DNA of 64,000 nt from assembly GCA_963422775.4 (NCBI GenBank), contig CAUJSJ030000128.1:28802-92801 (forward strand), in the 5' to 3' direction. Below, in pieces: positions 8,925-17,031 of this stretch. Source of the stretch: Pelomonas sp963422775 (GTDB taxonomy: Bacteria; Pseudomonadota; Gammaproteobacteria; Burkholderiales; Burkholderiaceae_C). The translations under genes and the position numbers were made by a program. How positions within the stretch are numbered: position 1 is the stretch's first letter; the number at the start of each line of letters is the position of its first letter. The notes below the pieces were generated by a model, which had not been told where the DNA came from, ran no database searches, and saw only the letters and a list, made by a program, of their open reading frames with translations.

Positions 8925-9797
8925 GTGCGCTCCCTGTTCCTCTGTCTCGTGCTGGCCGCCCTGGCGCTGCTCGGCGGCTGCCGCTCGGCGCCCAAGCGGC
9001 CTGCCGCGCCCGACACGCCGCCGCTGCGCTTTCTGCTGACCTTCGACGACGGGCCCAGCATCCGCGGCGCGCCCAACCCCACCGAGCAGGTGCTGCGCAC
9101 GCTGGCCCGCAACCCGGTGCAGCCGGGCATCAAGGCCCTCTTCTTCGTGCAGACCCGCGCCACCAACGGCGGCGGTACACCCATGGGTCGCGAGCTGATC
9201 CGCCGCGAGCTGGCGCAGGGCCATGTGCTGGGCTTCCACACGGCGACGCCGGGCCACTCCAACCACCTCGGCATGGCCACCGACACGCTGCGCGACTCGC
9301 TGCAGCTGGGCCTGGCCGACCACGCCGAACTCGGCGCCGCACCCCGCCTTGTGCGCCCACCGATGTGGGCCTATGACGACCGCACCCTCACCACCTACGC
9401 CGACGCCGGCCTGCGCGCGCTGCTGACCGACGTCACTGCCAACGACGGCAAGCTCATCCCGCCCTACGGCAGCCCGCGCCGTCGTCAGCACATGGACTAC
9501 CAGATGGACCTGCTGAGGCCCCGCGTGCTGGCGGGCGAGCTGCCGCTGGTGCAGGGCGTCATCCCCGTCGTCGTGACCTTCCACGACCCCAACCCCTTCA
9601 CCGCCGAGCACCTGGCCGAATACCTGCAGCTGCTCGTCAGCAGCGCACGCCGGCAGGGCCTGCGCGTGTCGGCGCAGCCGTTCTACGGCCAGGGCGAGGA
9701 CATCGAGGCCGTCGCGCTGGCGCGCACCGTCGCCGTGGGCGAGCCCGTGCAACGCATCCCCGGCTTCTGGCACTCGCTGCTGATGATGAAGCCGTGA
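8925..9797 (+). CDS. Polysaccharide deacetylase (NodB-like) lipoprotein
   Basis: Carbohydrate esterase 4 type protein that should remove N- or O-acetyl groups from a cell-surface or cell-wall polysaccharide. It starts with GTG and has a lipoprotein signal with lipobox LLGGC at about residue 20. NodB motif 1 is LTFDDGP (residues about 38-44) and motif 2 is GFHTATPGH. The later RPPMWAYD and VVTFHDP blocks fit the remaining motifs. Its stop overlaps the GTG start of the following serine hydrolase (GTGA), so the two are translationally coupled and probably act in the same envelope process. Confidence 0.85.
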   Translation: MRSLFLCLVLAALALLGGCRSAPKRPAAPDTPPLRFLLTFDDGPSIRGAPNPTEQVLRTLARNPVQPGIKALFFVQTRATNGGGTPMGRELIRRELAQGHVLGFHTATPGHSNHLGMATDTLRDSLQLGLADHAELGAAPRLVRPPMWAYDDRTLTTYADAGLRALLTDVTANDGKLIPPYGSPRRRQHMDYQMDLLRPRVLAGELPLVQGVIPVVVTFHDPNPFTAEHLAEYLQLLVSSARRQGLRVSAQPFYGQGEDIEAVALARTVAVGEPVQRIPGFWHSLLMMKP

Positions 9798-10141
9798 GGC
9801 GTGCGCTGCTGCTGTGCTGGCTGGCGCTGCTGGGCGCCTGCGGCCACATGACCCGCCAGGAGGGCGAGGCCGCCGGCACCGCGCCGCTGCACGAGCCGCT
9901 GCATGCGGGCGTCGATCGCCTCGTGCAGCCGGTGCTGGCGGCGCACGAAACGCCCGGCCTCATCGTCGGCGTGGCCACGCCGGACGGCCGCCGCCACTTC
10001 TTCAGCTACGGCCGCGGCGAGACGGGCGGCGGGCCGCTGGCCCCGGACACGCGCTTTCCCATCGGTTCGCTGACCAAGGGCTATGTCGGCGCGCTGCTGG
10101 CCGTGCTGGTGGACGAAGGCCAGCTGCACTGGGAAGACACG
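9794..10141 (+). pseudogene. Serine hydrolase / class C beta-lactamase-like lipoprotein, N-terminal part (IS-disrupted)
   Basis: The first 116 codons of a beta-lactamase-fold serine hydrolase, cut by an insertion sequence after HWEDT. It starts with GTG inside the stop of the upstream deacetylase gene. The signal has lipobox LGAC. The catalytic Ser-x-x-Lys is in IGSLTKG near residue 95. The C-terminal part resumes at 11789 in the matching frame. The disrupted gene can at most give a truncated lipoprotein that has the nucleophile but lacks the Tyr-x-Asn motif. Confidence 0.85.
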
Positions 10142-10144
10142 TTG

Positions 10145-10162
10145 ATATGGCTTCTTCCTGTC
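10145..10162 (+). repeat. Subterminal inverted repeat of the IS (end downstream of the transposase)
   Basis: Reads ATATGGCTTCTTCCTGTC. It pairs imperfectly with 11768-11785 read on the other strand, sharing ATGGCTTC and TGTC. Confidence 0.65.
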
Positions 10163-10498
10163 AAGCGGCAAGACCCGGTCCTCTGCGGTGCAGATATTGA
10201 ACTGAACCTGTTGCCGGACGGGGAACGCGACGGAGCCTGAGTTGCCACCCGATGTGGATGCGCGACGGTTGATCATGCTGATATGCGAGGGTTGGCTACC
10301 TCAAGACAAGTGTTCGTCGCAGGGCTGCCTTCGGTCTAGGGGCTGAGGTCGATCCGGCCACTCGCGCGGCGTTCACGCTCAATAACGTGGTCGAGGGTTC
10401 CCTTGATGGCCGCGGCTGCGCCGCGTTCCCCGTCCGGCCTCTGGTGCAAATGCGGGTGTGTCACCTCCTTGGCGCGGCGCTGTTCATCAGGACGACCT
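10163..10498 (-). ncRNA. Predicted guide (bridge/seek) RNA region of the IS
   Basis: No gene lies in these 336 bp downstream of the transposase stop. IS1111-group elements are known to encode their DNA-pairing guide RNA here. AGACAAG (10304-10310) is complementary to, and GTCTAGG (10334-10340) is identical with, the plus-strand junction at the other end of the element, which reads CTTGTCTAGG at 11784-11793. Short matches can be chance; boundaries and strand are inferred. Confidence 0.3.
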
Positions 10499-11653
10499 TC
10501 ACGCGGCTACCACCGGCAGCGGTGGCTTGATGCCCGCCCAGCCCGAGAGCTGCACCTCGCGCCCGATCGCCCACACGAACCCGGCCAGCTCGCGCGCCAC
10601 CGCCACCACGGCCTTGGTCTTCATGAGCCGGCGCGCGCTCAAGCGCTTGAACTTGTTGCACAGCCGCGTCTGCGCCTTCCACGCGATCTGCGTCACGCAC
10701 TCGGGCAGCCCGTCCTGGCGTGCCGCGATGATCGGACTCACCCGGGGCTCCATCCGGTAATGCCAGGCCACTTCGACCAGCATGCGTCGCGCTGCGCTGT
10801 TGCCCGCCTTGGTGATCGCGCCTTGCCGGCGCTTGGGGCCGGAGCTGTGCTCCGTGGGCACCAGTCCCAGGTAGGCCATTAACTGGCGCGGCGACTCGAA
10901 GCGCAGGAAGTCCTGCAACTCCGCCACCAGCGTCATCGCCGCGATCAACTGCACGCCGCGCAGGGCTTGCAGCGCCTGCACCACGGGCAGCAAGCGCCAG
11001 TGCGGCAGCGCGTCGCGCAGCGCCTGCTCTAAGCGGGCGATGCGCTCGCCGGCTTGAGTGATGGCGTGCAGATATTCCTGGAAGGCGATCTGCTGGGCCG
11101 TATGGCCGAGCTTGACCGTGGCCAGCCAGCGCAGGTGCGCCGCCGTCCACGAGGACTTGCCGGCGTAGGGAATGCCGTTGCGCAGCAGCAGCGCCTTGAG
11201 GCGGTGACGGCCATTGCGCTGCTCACGCACGGCGTCCTCGCGGGCACGCACTAGGTCACGCACGGATTCGTCGGCCGCATCGGGCACGCGCACCACCGAG
11301 AGGTCGCCCGAGCGCGCGAGCCGGGCCAGCAGCATGGCATCGCGCCGGTCGGTCTTGATGCGCTCGCCAGGTGGGCGGGCGATGCTGGACGGGGCGACCA
11401 CATCGCAGCGCAGGCCCTGGGCGCAGAGGTGGCGCTGGATGACAAAGCCGCACGGGCCGGCTTCGTAGACGATGTGCAGCGGCTGGCCGCGACTGACGAG
11501 TTTGCGCACGGCCTTGTCCAGGGACGCGAGATCGCCCTTGATGCTGCCGACATGCCGGATCTCGGCGTCGCGCGGCGCGTCCGCCACGGCGATGTCGATG
11601 CTGTCCTTGTGGACGTCCAACCCGACGAACAGGGTGCTAGATTCCTTGCCCAT
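10499..11653 (-). CDS. IS110-family transposase (DEDD recombinase)
   Basis: Transposase of 384 residues. The N-terminal RuvC-like DEDD domain shows GLDVHKDSIDIAVAD with the first aspartate near residue 13, VYEAGPCG with the glutamate near 63, and KTDRRDAMLLARL with the last two aspartates near 101-104. The C-terminal Transposase_20 domain includes ALQALRGVQLIAAMTLVAEL, AYLGLVPTEHSSG and ITKAGNSAARRMLVE with its conserved serine. The gene looks intact, so the element may still move. It lies opposite to the interrupted host gene. Confidence 0.95.
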   Translation of the reverse strand: MGKESSTLFVGLDVHKDSIDIAVADAPRDAEIRHVGSIKGDLASLDKAVRKLVSRGQPLHIVYEAGPCGFVIQRHLCAQGLRCDVVAPSSIARPPGERIKTDRRDAMLLARLARSGDLSVVRVPDAADESVRDLVRAREDAVREQRNGRHRLKALLLRNGIPYAGKSSWTAAHLRWLATVKLGHTAQQIAFQEYLHAITQAGERIARLEQALRDALPHWRLLPVVQALQALRGVQLIAAMTLVAELQDFLRFESPRQLMAYLGLVPTEHSSGPKRRQGAITKAGNSAARRMLVEVAWHYRMEPRVSPIIAARQDGLPECVTQIAWKAQTRLCNKFKRLSARRLMKTKAVVAVARELAGFVWAIGREVQLSGWAGIKPPLPVVAA

Positions 11654-11767
11654 GGCCCGACTCCTTGCTCACTCGCAACGCCCCGGCAGACCGCCTGCCG
11701 GGTGCCTTGGTGTAGCTCTGCAGCCCTTGCGCCTGCAACCTACGGCATCGCAGGGGTCGGGCCGCCC

Positions 11768-11785
11768 GACATCACGAAGCCATCT
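11768..11785 (-). repeat. Subterminal inverted repeat of the IS (end upstream of the transposase)
   Basis: On the minus strand it reads AGATGGCTTCGTGATGTC, matching 14 of 18 positions of the repeat at 10145-10162. The bases CTTGTCT just outside it run to the host junction. Confidence 0.65.
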
Positions 11786-11788
11786 TGT

Positions 11789-12664
11789 CTAGGCCAGCTG
11801 CTGCCCGCCATGCCGCTGAAGCCTGAGGCCGCACGGCTGACGCTGCTGCAGCTGGCCACCCACAGCGCCGGCCTGCCGCGCCAGCCCACCGACCTGACGA
11901 TGCTGACGGGCCTGCTGCACTTCACCTTCACGGGCAGCAACTTCTACGGCGTGCTCGATGCCGATGGCCTGACGCGCTTCATGGCCGGATTCACGCCACC
12001 GCCCCACCCGGCGCCCGCCTATTCCAACATCGGCTACGCGCTGATCGGCATGGCCATCGAGGCCCGCACCGGCCGCCCGCTCGGCGAGTTGCTCGCCGAC
12101 AAGGTGCTGGCGCCGCTGCAACTGGCCCGCACCGGCTTCGACCCCGGCAGCACCCATCGCGCCCAAGGCCACGCCGGCGACCAGCCCTACTTCATGCCGC
12201 GCGGCCGGCCCGTGGCCGACTGGCGCTTCCCCGCCGCGATGCAGGGCTCGGCTGCGCTGTACTCGACGGCCGCCGACCTGCTGGACTTCGCCGTCGCCCA
12301 TCTCGACGCCGGCCCCCTGCACGGCCTGCTCGCGGACAACCTGCGCGTGCGCCACGCCCAACCGCAGGACGCGCCCGGCATCGCCTGGGTCACCGACGAC
12401 TTCGACGGCATGCCCATCACCAACCAGGTCGGCATGGCGGTCGGCCACACCGCCTACCTGGGCGTACAGCGCGACAGCCGCCTGGCCGTCGTCGTGCTGC
12501 AGACCAGCTTCAACTGGAACTTCAAGATCGGCCACAAGCTGCTGTTGCGGCTGGCGCGCGGCCAGATCGACTGGCTAGAGCTGCCCGCCCAGACGGCAGC
12601 CCTGCCAGCCCCTATCATCGCGGCCGCTCGCCAGGACGGGCGCCCAGCCCCAGCCAAGCCATGA
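11789..12664 (+). pseudogene. Serine hydrolase / class C beta-lactamase-like protein, C-terminal part (IS-disrupted)
   Basis: Continuation of the hydrolase begun at 9794, resuming with GQLLPAMPLKPEAARLTLL. It carries LATHSAGLP, the second active-site motif Tyr-Ser-Asn in PAYSNIGYALIGM, and a late block GMAVGHTAYLG in place of the usual Lys/His-Thr-Gly. Together the two parts give a protein of about 408 residues, normal for the family. It has no start or promoter of its own after the insertion. Its stop overlaps the next start (ATGA), so loss of translation could also lower the downstream methyltransferase. Confidence 0.85.
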
Positions 12665-13383
12665 CCTCTTTCCCGACCTCCTCGGCCGCGACCCCGGCGC
12701 CCGCCTTCGTTCCCGAGACACGCTTCGGCCTGTGGTTCCTGTCCACACCGACCTGGCGCGTGCACGTGCTGCAGCGCGCCCTCAACGACCTGCAGCGGCT
12801 GGCGCCTGACCTGCCGACCGAGGGCGTCGTGCTGGACATCGGCACCGGCCAGGGCCACTCGCTGCCGGAGCTGGCCGAGCGCTTTCGCCCGAGCCACATC
12901 CACGCCCTCGACCCCGAGCCCGACTTCAATGCGCGCTGCGACGCGATGCGCCAGGCCGCTGGTGTGCCGGTCACGCTGCACCACGCGCATGCCGAAGCCA
13001 TCCCGTTGCCGGACGCATCGGTGGACCTGGTGCTCTGCCACCAGACCCTGCACCACATCGTCGACCAGAGCGCCGCGCTGGCCGAGGTCTTGCGCGTGCT
13101 CAAGCCTGGCGGCCACCTGCTGCTGGCCGAGAGCACCCGCGCCTACATCCACAGCTGGGTCATCCGGCTGCTGTTCCGCCACCCCATGCACGTGCAGCGC
13201 AGCGCGCCGGAGTTCCTGGCCATGCTGGGCACGGCCGGCTTCGAGGTGAAGCCCGAGCACATCAGCACACCCTACCTGTGGTGGAGCCGCAAGGACCTGG
13301 GCGCGCTGGAATGGCTGGGCTTCGGTGTGCCCAGGGAGCGCGAGGAGACGCTGCTGAACTGCGTCGCGCGCAAGCCGGGTTAA
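12661..13383 (+). CDS. Class I SAM-dependent methyltransferase
   Basis: Transfers a methyl group from S-adenosylmethionine to an unknown acceptor. The 240-residue product shows motif I VVLDIGTGQGHSLPEL near residues 56-71, an acidic second motif (HALDPEPDF), the DLVLCHQTLHHI block, and post-motif VLKPGGHLLLAES, the Methyltransf_11 layout. It is translationally coupled to the broken serine hydrolase gene. It is convergent with the phosphopantetheinyl transferase gene, overlapping it by 4 bp, so it is probably not part of the APE operon. Confidence 0.8.
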   Translation: MTSFPTSSAATPAPAFVPETRFGLWFLSTPTWRVHVLQRALNDLQRLAPDLPTEGVVLDIGTGQGHSLPELAERFRPSHIHALDPEPDFNARCDAMRQAAGVPVTLHHAHAEAIPLPDASVDLVLCHQTLHHIVDQSAALAEVLRVLKPGGHLLLAESTRAYIHSWVIRLLFRHPMHVQRSAPEFLAMLGTAGFEVKPEHISTPYLWWSRKDLGALEWLGFGVPREREETLLNCVARKPG

Positions 13384-14051
13384 CTCAGCAAGCGTGAGCG
13401 GCTGCGCTGCCAGACGGCACCGGCCGGGCCTTCGAGGTGAAGCGGGAGCACCGGGTCGGCGGCGATGGCCAGCACGAGGTCGCCAACGCGCGTGACGGCC
13501 ATGTCACCGCCCACGTCATCTTCGAACGCCAGCGACCGCATCAGCGCGAAGTCCAGGCCTTGGCCGCGCGCCTTCAGCCAGGCTTCCTTCAAGGTCCACC
13601 ACTGCAGGAAGGCCAGCGCGCGTGCATCGGCCGGCAGCGCGGCCAGCCGCTCGCGCTGGGCCGGGCCATGCACGGCCTCGGCCAGCGCCAGCTGATTGCG
13701 CGGGCGGGCCAGGCTTTCGACATCGACGCCCACCGGCACGCCGGCCGCGGCGCAGGCCACGAAGCCGGCGCTGTGGCTGATCGAGACATGAGTGCCGCCG
13801 ACATCGGCAACGTGGCAAGCTCCGCTGTCCACCACGGCCAGCACGGGCAGCGCCTCGGTGCCCAACCAGCGCTGCACCGCGCGGCGGGCCAGCCAGCGAC
13901 CGGCCAGGAAGCTGTCGCGTCGCGCCTCGGTACCCAGCGCCATCAGCCTCGCGGTTTCGGAGGGTGTCAGCCAGTCGGTGGCCGGCGCCATTTCGGCCCG
14001 CACGGCGGGCTGTGGCGCCAGCAGGCACAGCATGGCTGCGTCAGTCGGCAA
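13380..14051 (-). CDS. 4'-phosphopantetheinyl transferase (Sfp type)
   Basis: Attaches the phosphopantetheine arm of coenzyme A to the active serine of carrier proteins, here most likely the two ACPs of the APE cluster. In 223 residues it shows the HVSISHSAGF block near 90, the Mg-binding GVDVES motif near 110, and WTLKEAWLKARGQGL near 152. It is the last gene of the APE operon. The chosen ATG overlaps the preceding gene by 11 bp; a second ATG at 14033 would remove the overlap. Confidence 0.9.
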   Translation of the reverse strand: MPTDAAMLCLLAPQPAVRAEMAPATDWLTPSETARLMALGTEARRDSFLAGRWLARRAVQRWLGTEALPVLAVVDSGACHVADVGGTHVSISHSAGFVACAAAGVPVGVDVESLARPRNQLALAEAVHGPAQRERLAALPADARALAFLQWWTLKEAWLKARGQGLDFALMRSLAFEDDVGGDMAVTRVGDLVLAIAADPVLPLHLEGPAGAVWQRSRSRLLS

Positions 14052-14481
14052 CCTTGGCGTAGGTGCCCCGCAATGCCACGCCGATGATGATGGCGCCCGC
14101 GTGGCACTCGAAGTTCGTCGCGCTCTTGTACTCGACCTTCTTGTAGTAGCTGACGATGTCGATGACGGCGTTGGCGCCCTCGCGCTTGGCGCTGTTCTGC
14201 AGGTTGATCAACGCGGTCAGCGCGGCCCACTTGCAGCCAAACTCGTCGCTCTTGCCGACGCCGTTGGTCTTGGGGTTGCTCACATCGGTCGAGAAGCGCT
14301 TGATGACCTTGGGCATGGGCTGGCCGGCGAGCAGGAAGCGCATGTCGGCATCCAGCTTGCCCTGTGCCTCGGGCATGGCCAGCACGTCGGCCAGCGGGAT
14401 GTGAAGCACGGTGTCGCGCGCGAACGCGGGCAGGCTGGACAGCGCCGCGACGGCGGTCAGCGCGACGAAACGAGATTTCAT
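14041..14481 (-). CDS. Conserved exported protein of the APE cluster
   Basis: Exported protein of 146 residues with a signal peptide (MKSRFVALTAVAALSSLPAFA). The mature part has the block REGANAVIDIVSYYKK and a later FECHAG plus ALRGTY, with two cysteines that could pair. Homologues near aryl polyene genes are often labelled excinuclease ATPase subunit, but no ATPase motif is present, so that label is unsupported. The GANAV pattern recalls small envelope sensors of the YbjQ/RcsF type; this is only a weak resemblance. It sits between another small exported protein and the phosphopantetheinyl transferase. Confidence 0.75.
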   Translation of the reverse strand: MKSRFVALTAVAALSSLPAFARDTVLHIPLADVLAMPEAQGKLDADMRFLLAGQPMPKVIKRFSTDVSNPKTNGVGKSDEFGCKWAALTALINLQNSAKREGANAVIDIVSYYKKVEYKSATNFECHAGAIIIGVALRGTYAKVAD

Positions 14482-14533
14482 GAATGGCTCCTTGGACGAG
14501 GTTCAGTCCGGGCGCGGCGCGCCCGGGTCACAT

Positions 14534-14959
14534 TCACTTCACGTTGACCAGCGAGATCTCGCTCGTGATGTCGCTGCTCAGGTTGCGCAGCCACATGTTG
14601 TACGTCGGATGGATGCGCTGGCGATCCGGGTTGGCGTTGAGGTTGTAGCTGCTGACGTAGCTGAGCTGGTAGCTGGCGTCGTCGTAGGCCACCTTCACCG
14701 TGGCCTCGTGCTTGCCCTGGCGGCTCTGCTTGAGCACCATCTCGCCGGGGGCGTCGGCCTCCACGGTCCAATTGCGGCGCGAGGCGGCGCGGATCAGCAC
14801 CTCGTGCAGCTTGGCCTGGTTGATCTCCGGCTTGCCCTGCACGCTGATGCGGTCGGGCACCAGCATGGGCTCGTCACGGGCCATCGCCGTGCCCAGGCAC
14901 AGGCCCAGGCCCAGACCGAGCGCGACCAGAGCGGCGCGGGTGCGGTTCTTTGTTGTCAT
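14534..14959 (-). CDS. Hypothetical exported protein of the APE cluster
   Basis: Protein of 141 residues with a signal peptide (ALVALGLGLGLCLGTAMA). The mature domain of about 110 residues alternates charged and aromatic positions (NWTVEADAPGEMVLKQ, YQLSYVSSYNLNANP) and is probably a small beta-rich periplasmic fold. I do not recognise a named family. It lies 41 bp after the ketosynthase gene and 52 bp before the next exported protein, in the same direction, so it is probably an accessory envelope component of the same operon. Confidence 0.7.
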   Translation of the reverse strand: MTTKNRTRAALVALGLGLGLCLGTAMARDEPMLVPDRISVQGKPEINQAKLHEVLIRAASRRNWTVEADAPGEMVLKQSRQGKHEATVKVAYDDASYQLSYVSSYNLNANPDRQRIHPTYNMWLRNLSSDITSEISLVNVK

Positions 14960-15000
14960 GGATCGTCCTCCTTGTGGCTGTCGTGGATAGAGCGACCGGC

Positions 15001-16239
15001 TCAGAGCCGACGCAGGATCAGCGACGTGTTGATGCCGCCGAACGCGAAATTATTGGTCATCGCAAACTCGGTTTCGAGCTTGCGGCCACCGCCGAGCACG
15101 TAGTCCAGCTCGCCGCAGCGCGGGTCCACCTCGCGCAGGTTCAGCGTCGGTGCGAACCAGCCGGCCTTCATCATCTCCAGCGTCATCCAGGCCTCCAGCG
15201 CGCCGCAGGCACCCAGCGTGTGGCCCATGTAGCTCTTCAGCGAAGAGATCATCGTGCGGCTGCCCAGCACGGCCTGCGTGGCCTGGCTCTCGGCCACATC
15301 GCCCTGGTCCGTCGACGTGCCGTGGGCATTGACATAGGGGATGACCGAAGCGGGCAGACCGGCATCGTCCAGCGCCAGCTGCATGGCCTGACCCATCGTG
15401 GCGGACTGCGGCTGCGTGACGTGCGTGCCATCGCAATTGGTGCCGTAGCCGACGATCTCGCCGAGCATGTGGGCGCCGCGCGCCTTGGCATGCTCGTACT
15501 CCTCCAGCAAGAAGGTGCAGGCACCTTCGCCCAGCACCAGGCCGTCGCGGTCCGCGTCGAAGGGGCGCGGCGTCAGGCGCGGCTGGTTGTTGTACTTGGT
15601 GCTGGTGGCGAACAGCGTGTCGAACACGGCCGCCTGCGTTGGGTCCAGCTCCTCGGCGCCGCCGGCCAGCATGGCGATCTGCTTGCCGCTTTGCACCGCC
15701 TCGTAGGCATAGCCCAGGCCCTGGCTGCCCGAGGTGCAGGCGCTGCTCGTCGTGATGATGCGGCCGGTGATGCCGAAGAACACCGCGATGTTGACGGTCG
15801 CCGTGTGCGACATCATCTTCACGTAGGTGTTGGCGTTGATGCCCTCGATGCTCTTGGCGCTGATCATGCGGCCGAAGTCGCCGACGGCGCTGGGCGTGCC
15901 GCTGGAGCTGCCGAAGCTCACACCGAGCTTGCCGCTGGTGACCAGCGGGTCGCCGATCAGGCCCGCCTGCTGCAGCGCCAGCTCGGCCGAGCGCGTCGCC
16001 ATCTGCGCCACGCGGCCCATGCTGCGCATGCTCTTGCGGTTGTAGCGGTCGGCCGGCAGCTCGAAGGGCGCGCAGGGCACGCCGACCTGGGTGTTCAGGC
16101 CTTCGTAGGCCGCCCAGTCCTGCATGACCTGGACCTTGTTGGTCTCTGCCCGCAGGCTGTCCAGCACCGTCTCGACGTCATGCCCCAGCGGCGACAGCGC
16201 GCCGATGCCCGTGATCACCACGCGCTTGCCTGTACTCAT
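15001..16239 (-). CDS. apeR: Beta-ketoacyl-ACP synthase of the APE pathway (ApeR-like)
   Basis: Condensing enzyme that adds two-carbon units to an ACP-bound chain by Claisen condensation. The 412-residue protein has the full Cys-His-His triad: cysteine in SSACTSGSQ near 168, histidine in NAHGTST near 308 and histidine in MGHTLGACGA near 345. The C-terminal NNFAFGGINTSL is typical of FabF/FabB enzymes. Its place after the dehydratase and ketoreductase matches apeR of the known APE clusters; the letter is inferred from gene order. Its start overlaps the ketoreductase stop by 4 bp. Confidence 0.88.
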   Translation of the reverse strand: MSTGKRVVITGIGALSPLGHDVETVLDSLRAETNKVQVMQDWAAYEGLNTQVGVPCAPFELPADRYNRKSMRSMGRVAQMATRSAELALQQAGLIGDPLVTSGKLGVSFGSSSGTPSAVGDFGRMISAKSIEGINANTYVKMMSHTATVNIAVFFGITGRIITTSSACTSGSQGLGYAYEAVQSGKQIAMLAGGAEELDPTQAAVFDTLFATSTKYNNQPRLTPRPFDADRDGLVLGEGACTFLLEEYEHAKARGAHMLGEIVGYGTNCDGTHVTQPQSATMGQAMQLALDDAGLPASVIPYVNAHGTSTDQGDVAESQATQAVLGSRTMISSLKSYMGHTLGACGALEAWMTLEMMKAGWFAPTLNLREVDPRCGELDYVLGGGRKLETEFAMTNNFAFGGINTSLILRRL

Positions 16240-16961
16240 CCCACCATCCCCCCGTTGACCGAGATCACTTGTCGCGTGATGTAGGCCGCGTCCTCACTCA
16301 TCAGGAAACTCACCAGCGCCGCCACCTCTTCAGGCCGGCCCACGCGCTTGGCGGGGATGATTTTCAGCGCTTCTTCAACCAACGCCGTGTCGATCATGTC
16401 TGTCGCGATCAGTCCCGGCGCCACGCAGTTGACGGTGATCCTGCGGCTGGCCAGCTCCACCGCCAGCGCCTTGGTCGCGCCGATGATGCCGGCCTTGGCC
16501 GCGCTGTAGTTGACCTGGCCGCGGTTGCCCATGATCCCCGACACCGAGGCCAGCGTGACGATGCGGCCCGGCTGCTTGCGCCGTACCAGCGGCATCGTCA
16601 GCGGCTGCAGCACGTTGTAGAAGGCGTCGAGGTTGGTGTGGATGACGGCATCCCAGTCCTCGCCGGTCAGCGCCGGGAAGGCGCCGTCACGCGCGATACC
16701 AGCATTGCAGACCACGCCGTAGTAGCAGCCATGGGTCTCGACATCGGCGAGCAACGCGCTGGCAGTCGCCTCGCGGTCGGCCACATCGAACTGCAGCACG
16801 CGGGCCGTGCGGCCCAGCGCCTGGATCTCGGCCGCAGCGGCGTCGGCCTGCTCGCGCTGATTGCGGCAATGCAGGACAAGGTCGTAGCCATCCTGCGCCA
16901 GGCGCAGCGCGATCGCGCGGCCGATGCCGCGGCTCGACCCGGTGACGAGCACCGTACTCAT
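16236..16961 (-). CDS. apeQ: 3-ketoacyl-ACP reductase (FabG-like) of the APE pathway
   Basis: NADPH-dependent reductase that converts the 3-keto group of each new unit to a hydroxyl. The 241 residues show the Rossmann motif TGSSRGIGRAIA near 7-18, NAG near 89, the catalytic serine in VTLASVSGIMGN, and YSAAKAG with catalytic tyrosine and lysine near 152-156. A longer frame exists upstream, but the Met at 16961 (MSTVLVTG) gives the normal short-chain dehydrogenase N-terminus. A palindromic 70-bp spacer separates it from the dehydratase gene. Confidence 0.92.
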   Translation of the reverse strand: MSTVLVTGSSRGIGRAIALRLAQDGYDLVLHCRNQREQADAAAAEIQALGRTARVLQFDVADREATASALLADVETHGCYYGVVCNAGIARDGAFPALTGEDWDAVIHTNLDAFYNVLQPLTMPLVRRKQPGRIVTLASVSGIMGNRGQVNYSAAKAGIIGATKALAVELASRRITVNCVAPGLIATDMIDTALVEEALKIIPAKRVGRPEEVAALVSFLMSEDAAYITRQVISVNGGMVG

Positions 16962-17031
16962 TGGGGCACCCTTCGCGCTTCGCGCTGTCCCGCCAGGCGG
17001 GAATTCGCCTCTTCGGGCGGCCGTGCGAGGC
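16962..17031. repeat. Palindrome-rich spacer inside the APE operon
   Basis: This 70-bp gap is the largest within the core of the operon. It holds the near-perfect palindrome CCCGCCAGGCGGG and a second inverted pair, CGCC and GGCG, around CTCTTC. It resembles short palindromic intergenic elements and may form an RNA hairpin that separates expression or protects mRNA between the dehydratase and ketoreductase genes. Confidence 0.4.

Larger units (their letters stand above)
10142..11788 (-). mobile_element. IS110-family insertion sequence (IS1111-like)
   Basis: About 1.65 kb inserted into the serine hydrolase gene. It holds one DEDD transposase gene on the minus strand. Imperfect inverted repeats lie just inside the ends: 10145-10162 and 11768-11785, 14 of 18 matching, with the core ATGGCTTC. 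In element orientation about 130 bp precede the transposase and about 350 bp follow it. The long downstream non-coding end plus subterminal repeats fit the IS1111 group rather than IS110 sensu stricto. The exact ends are uncertain by a few bases. Removing 10142-11788 (1647 bp) rejoins the hydrolase in frame. Confidence 0.85.

Noticed and set aside
9794..12664. Antibiotic-resistance beta-lactamase
   Set aside because: The protein has a lipoprotein signal, the general serine-hydrolase motifs and an envelope-enzyme context, and it is broken by an IS; nothing ties it to drug resistance.
14041..14481. Excinuclease ATPase subunit
   Set aside because: The protein has a signal peptide, is 146 residues long and lacks Walker motifs and zinc fingers, so it cannot be UvrA-like.
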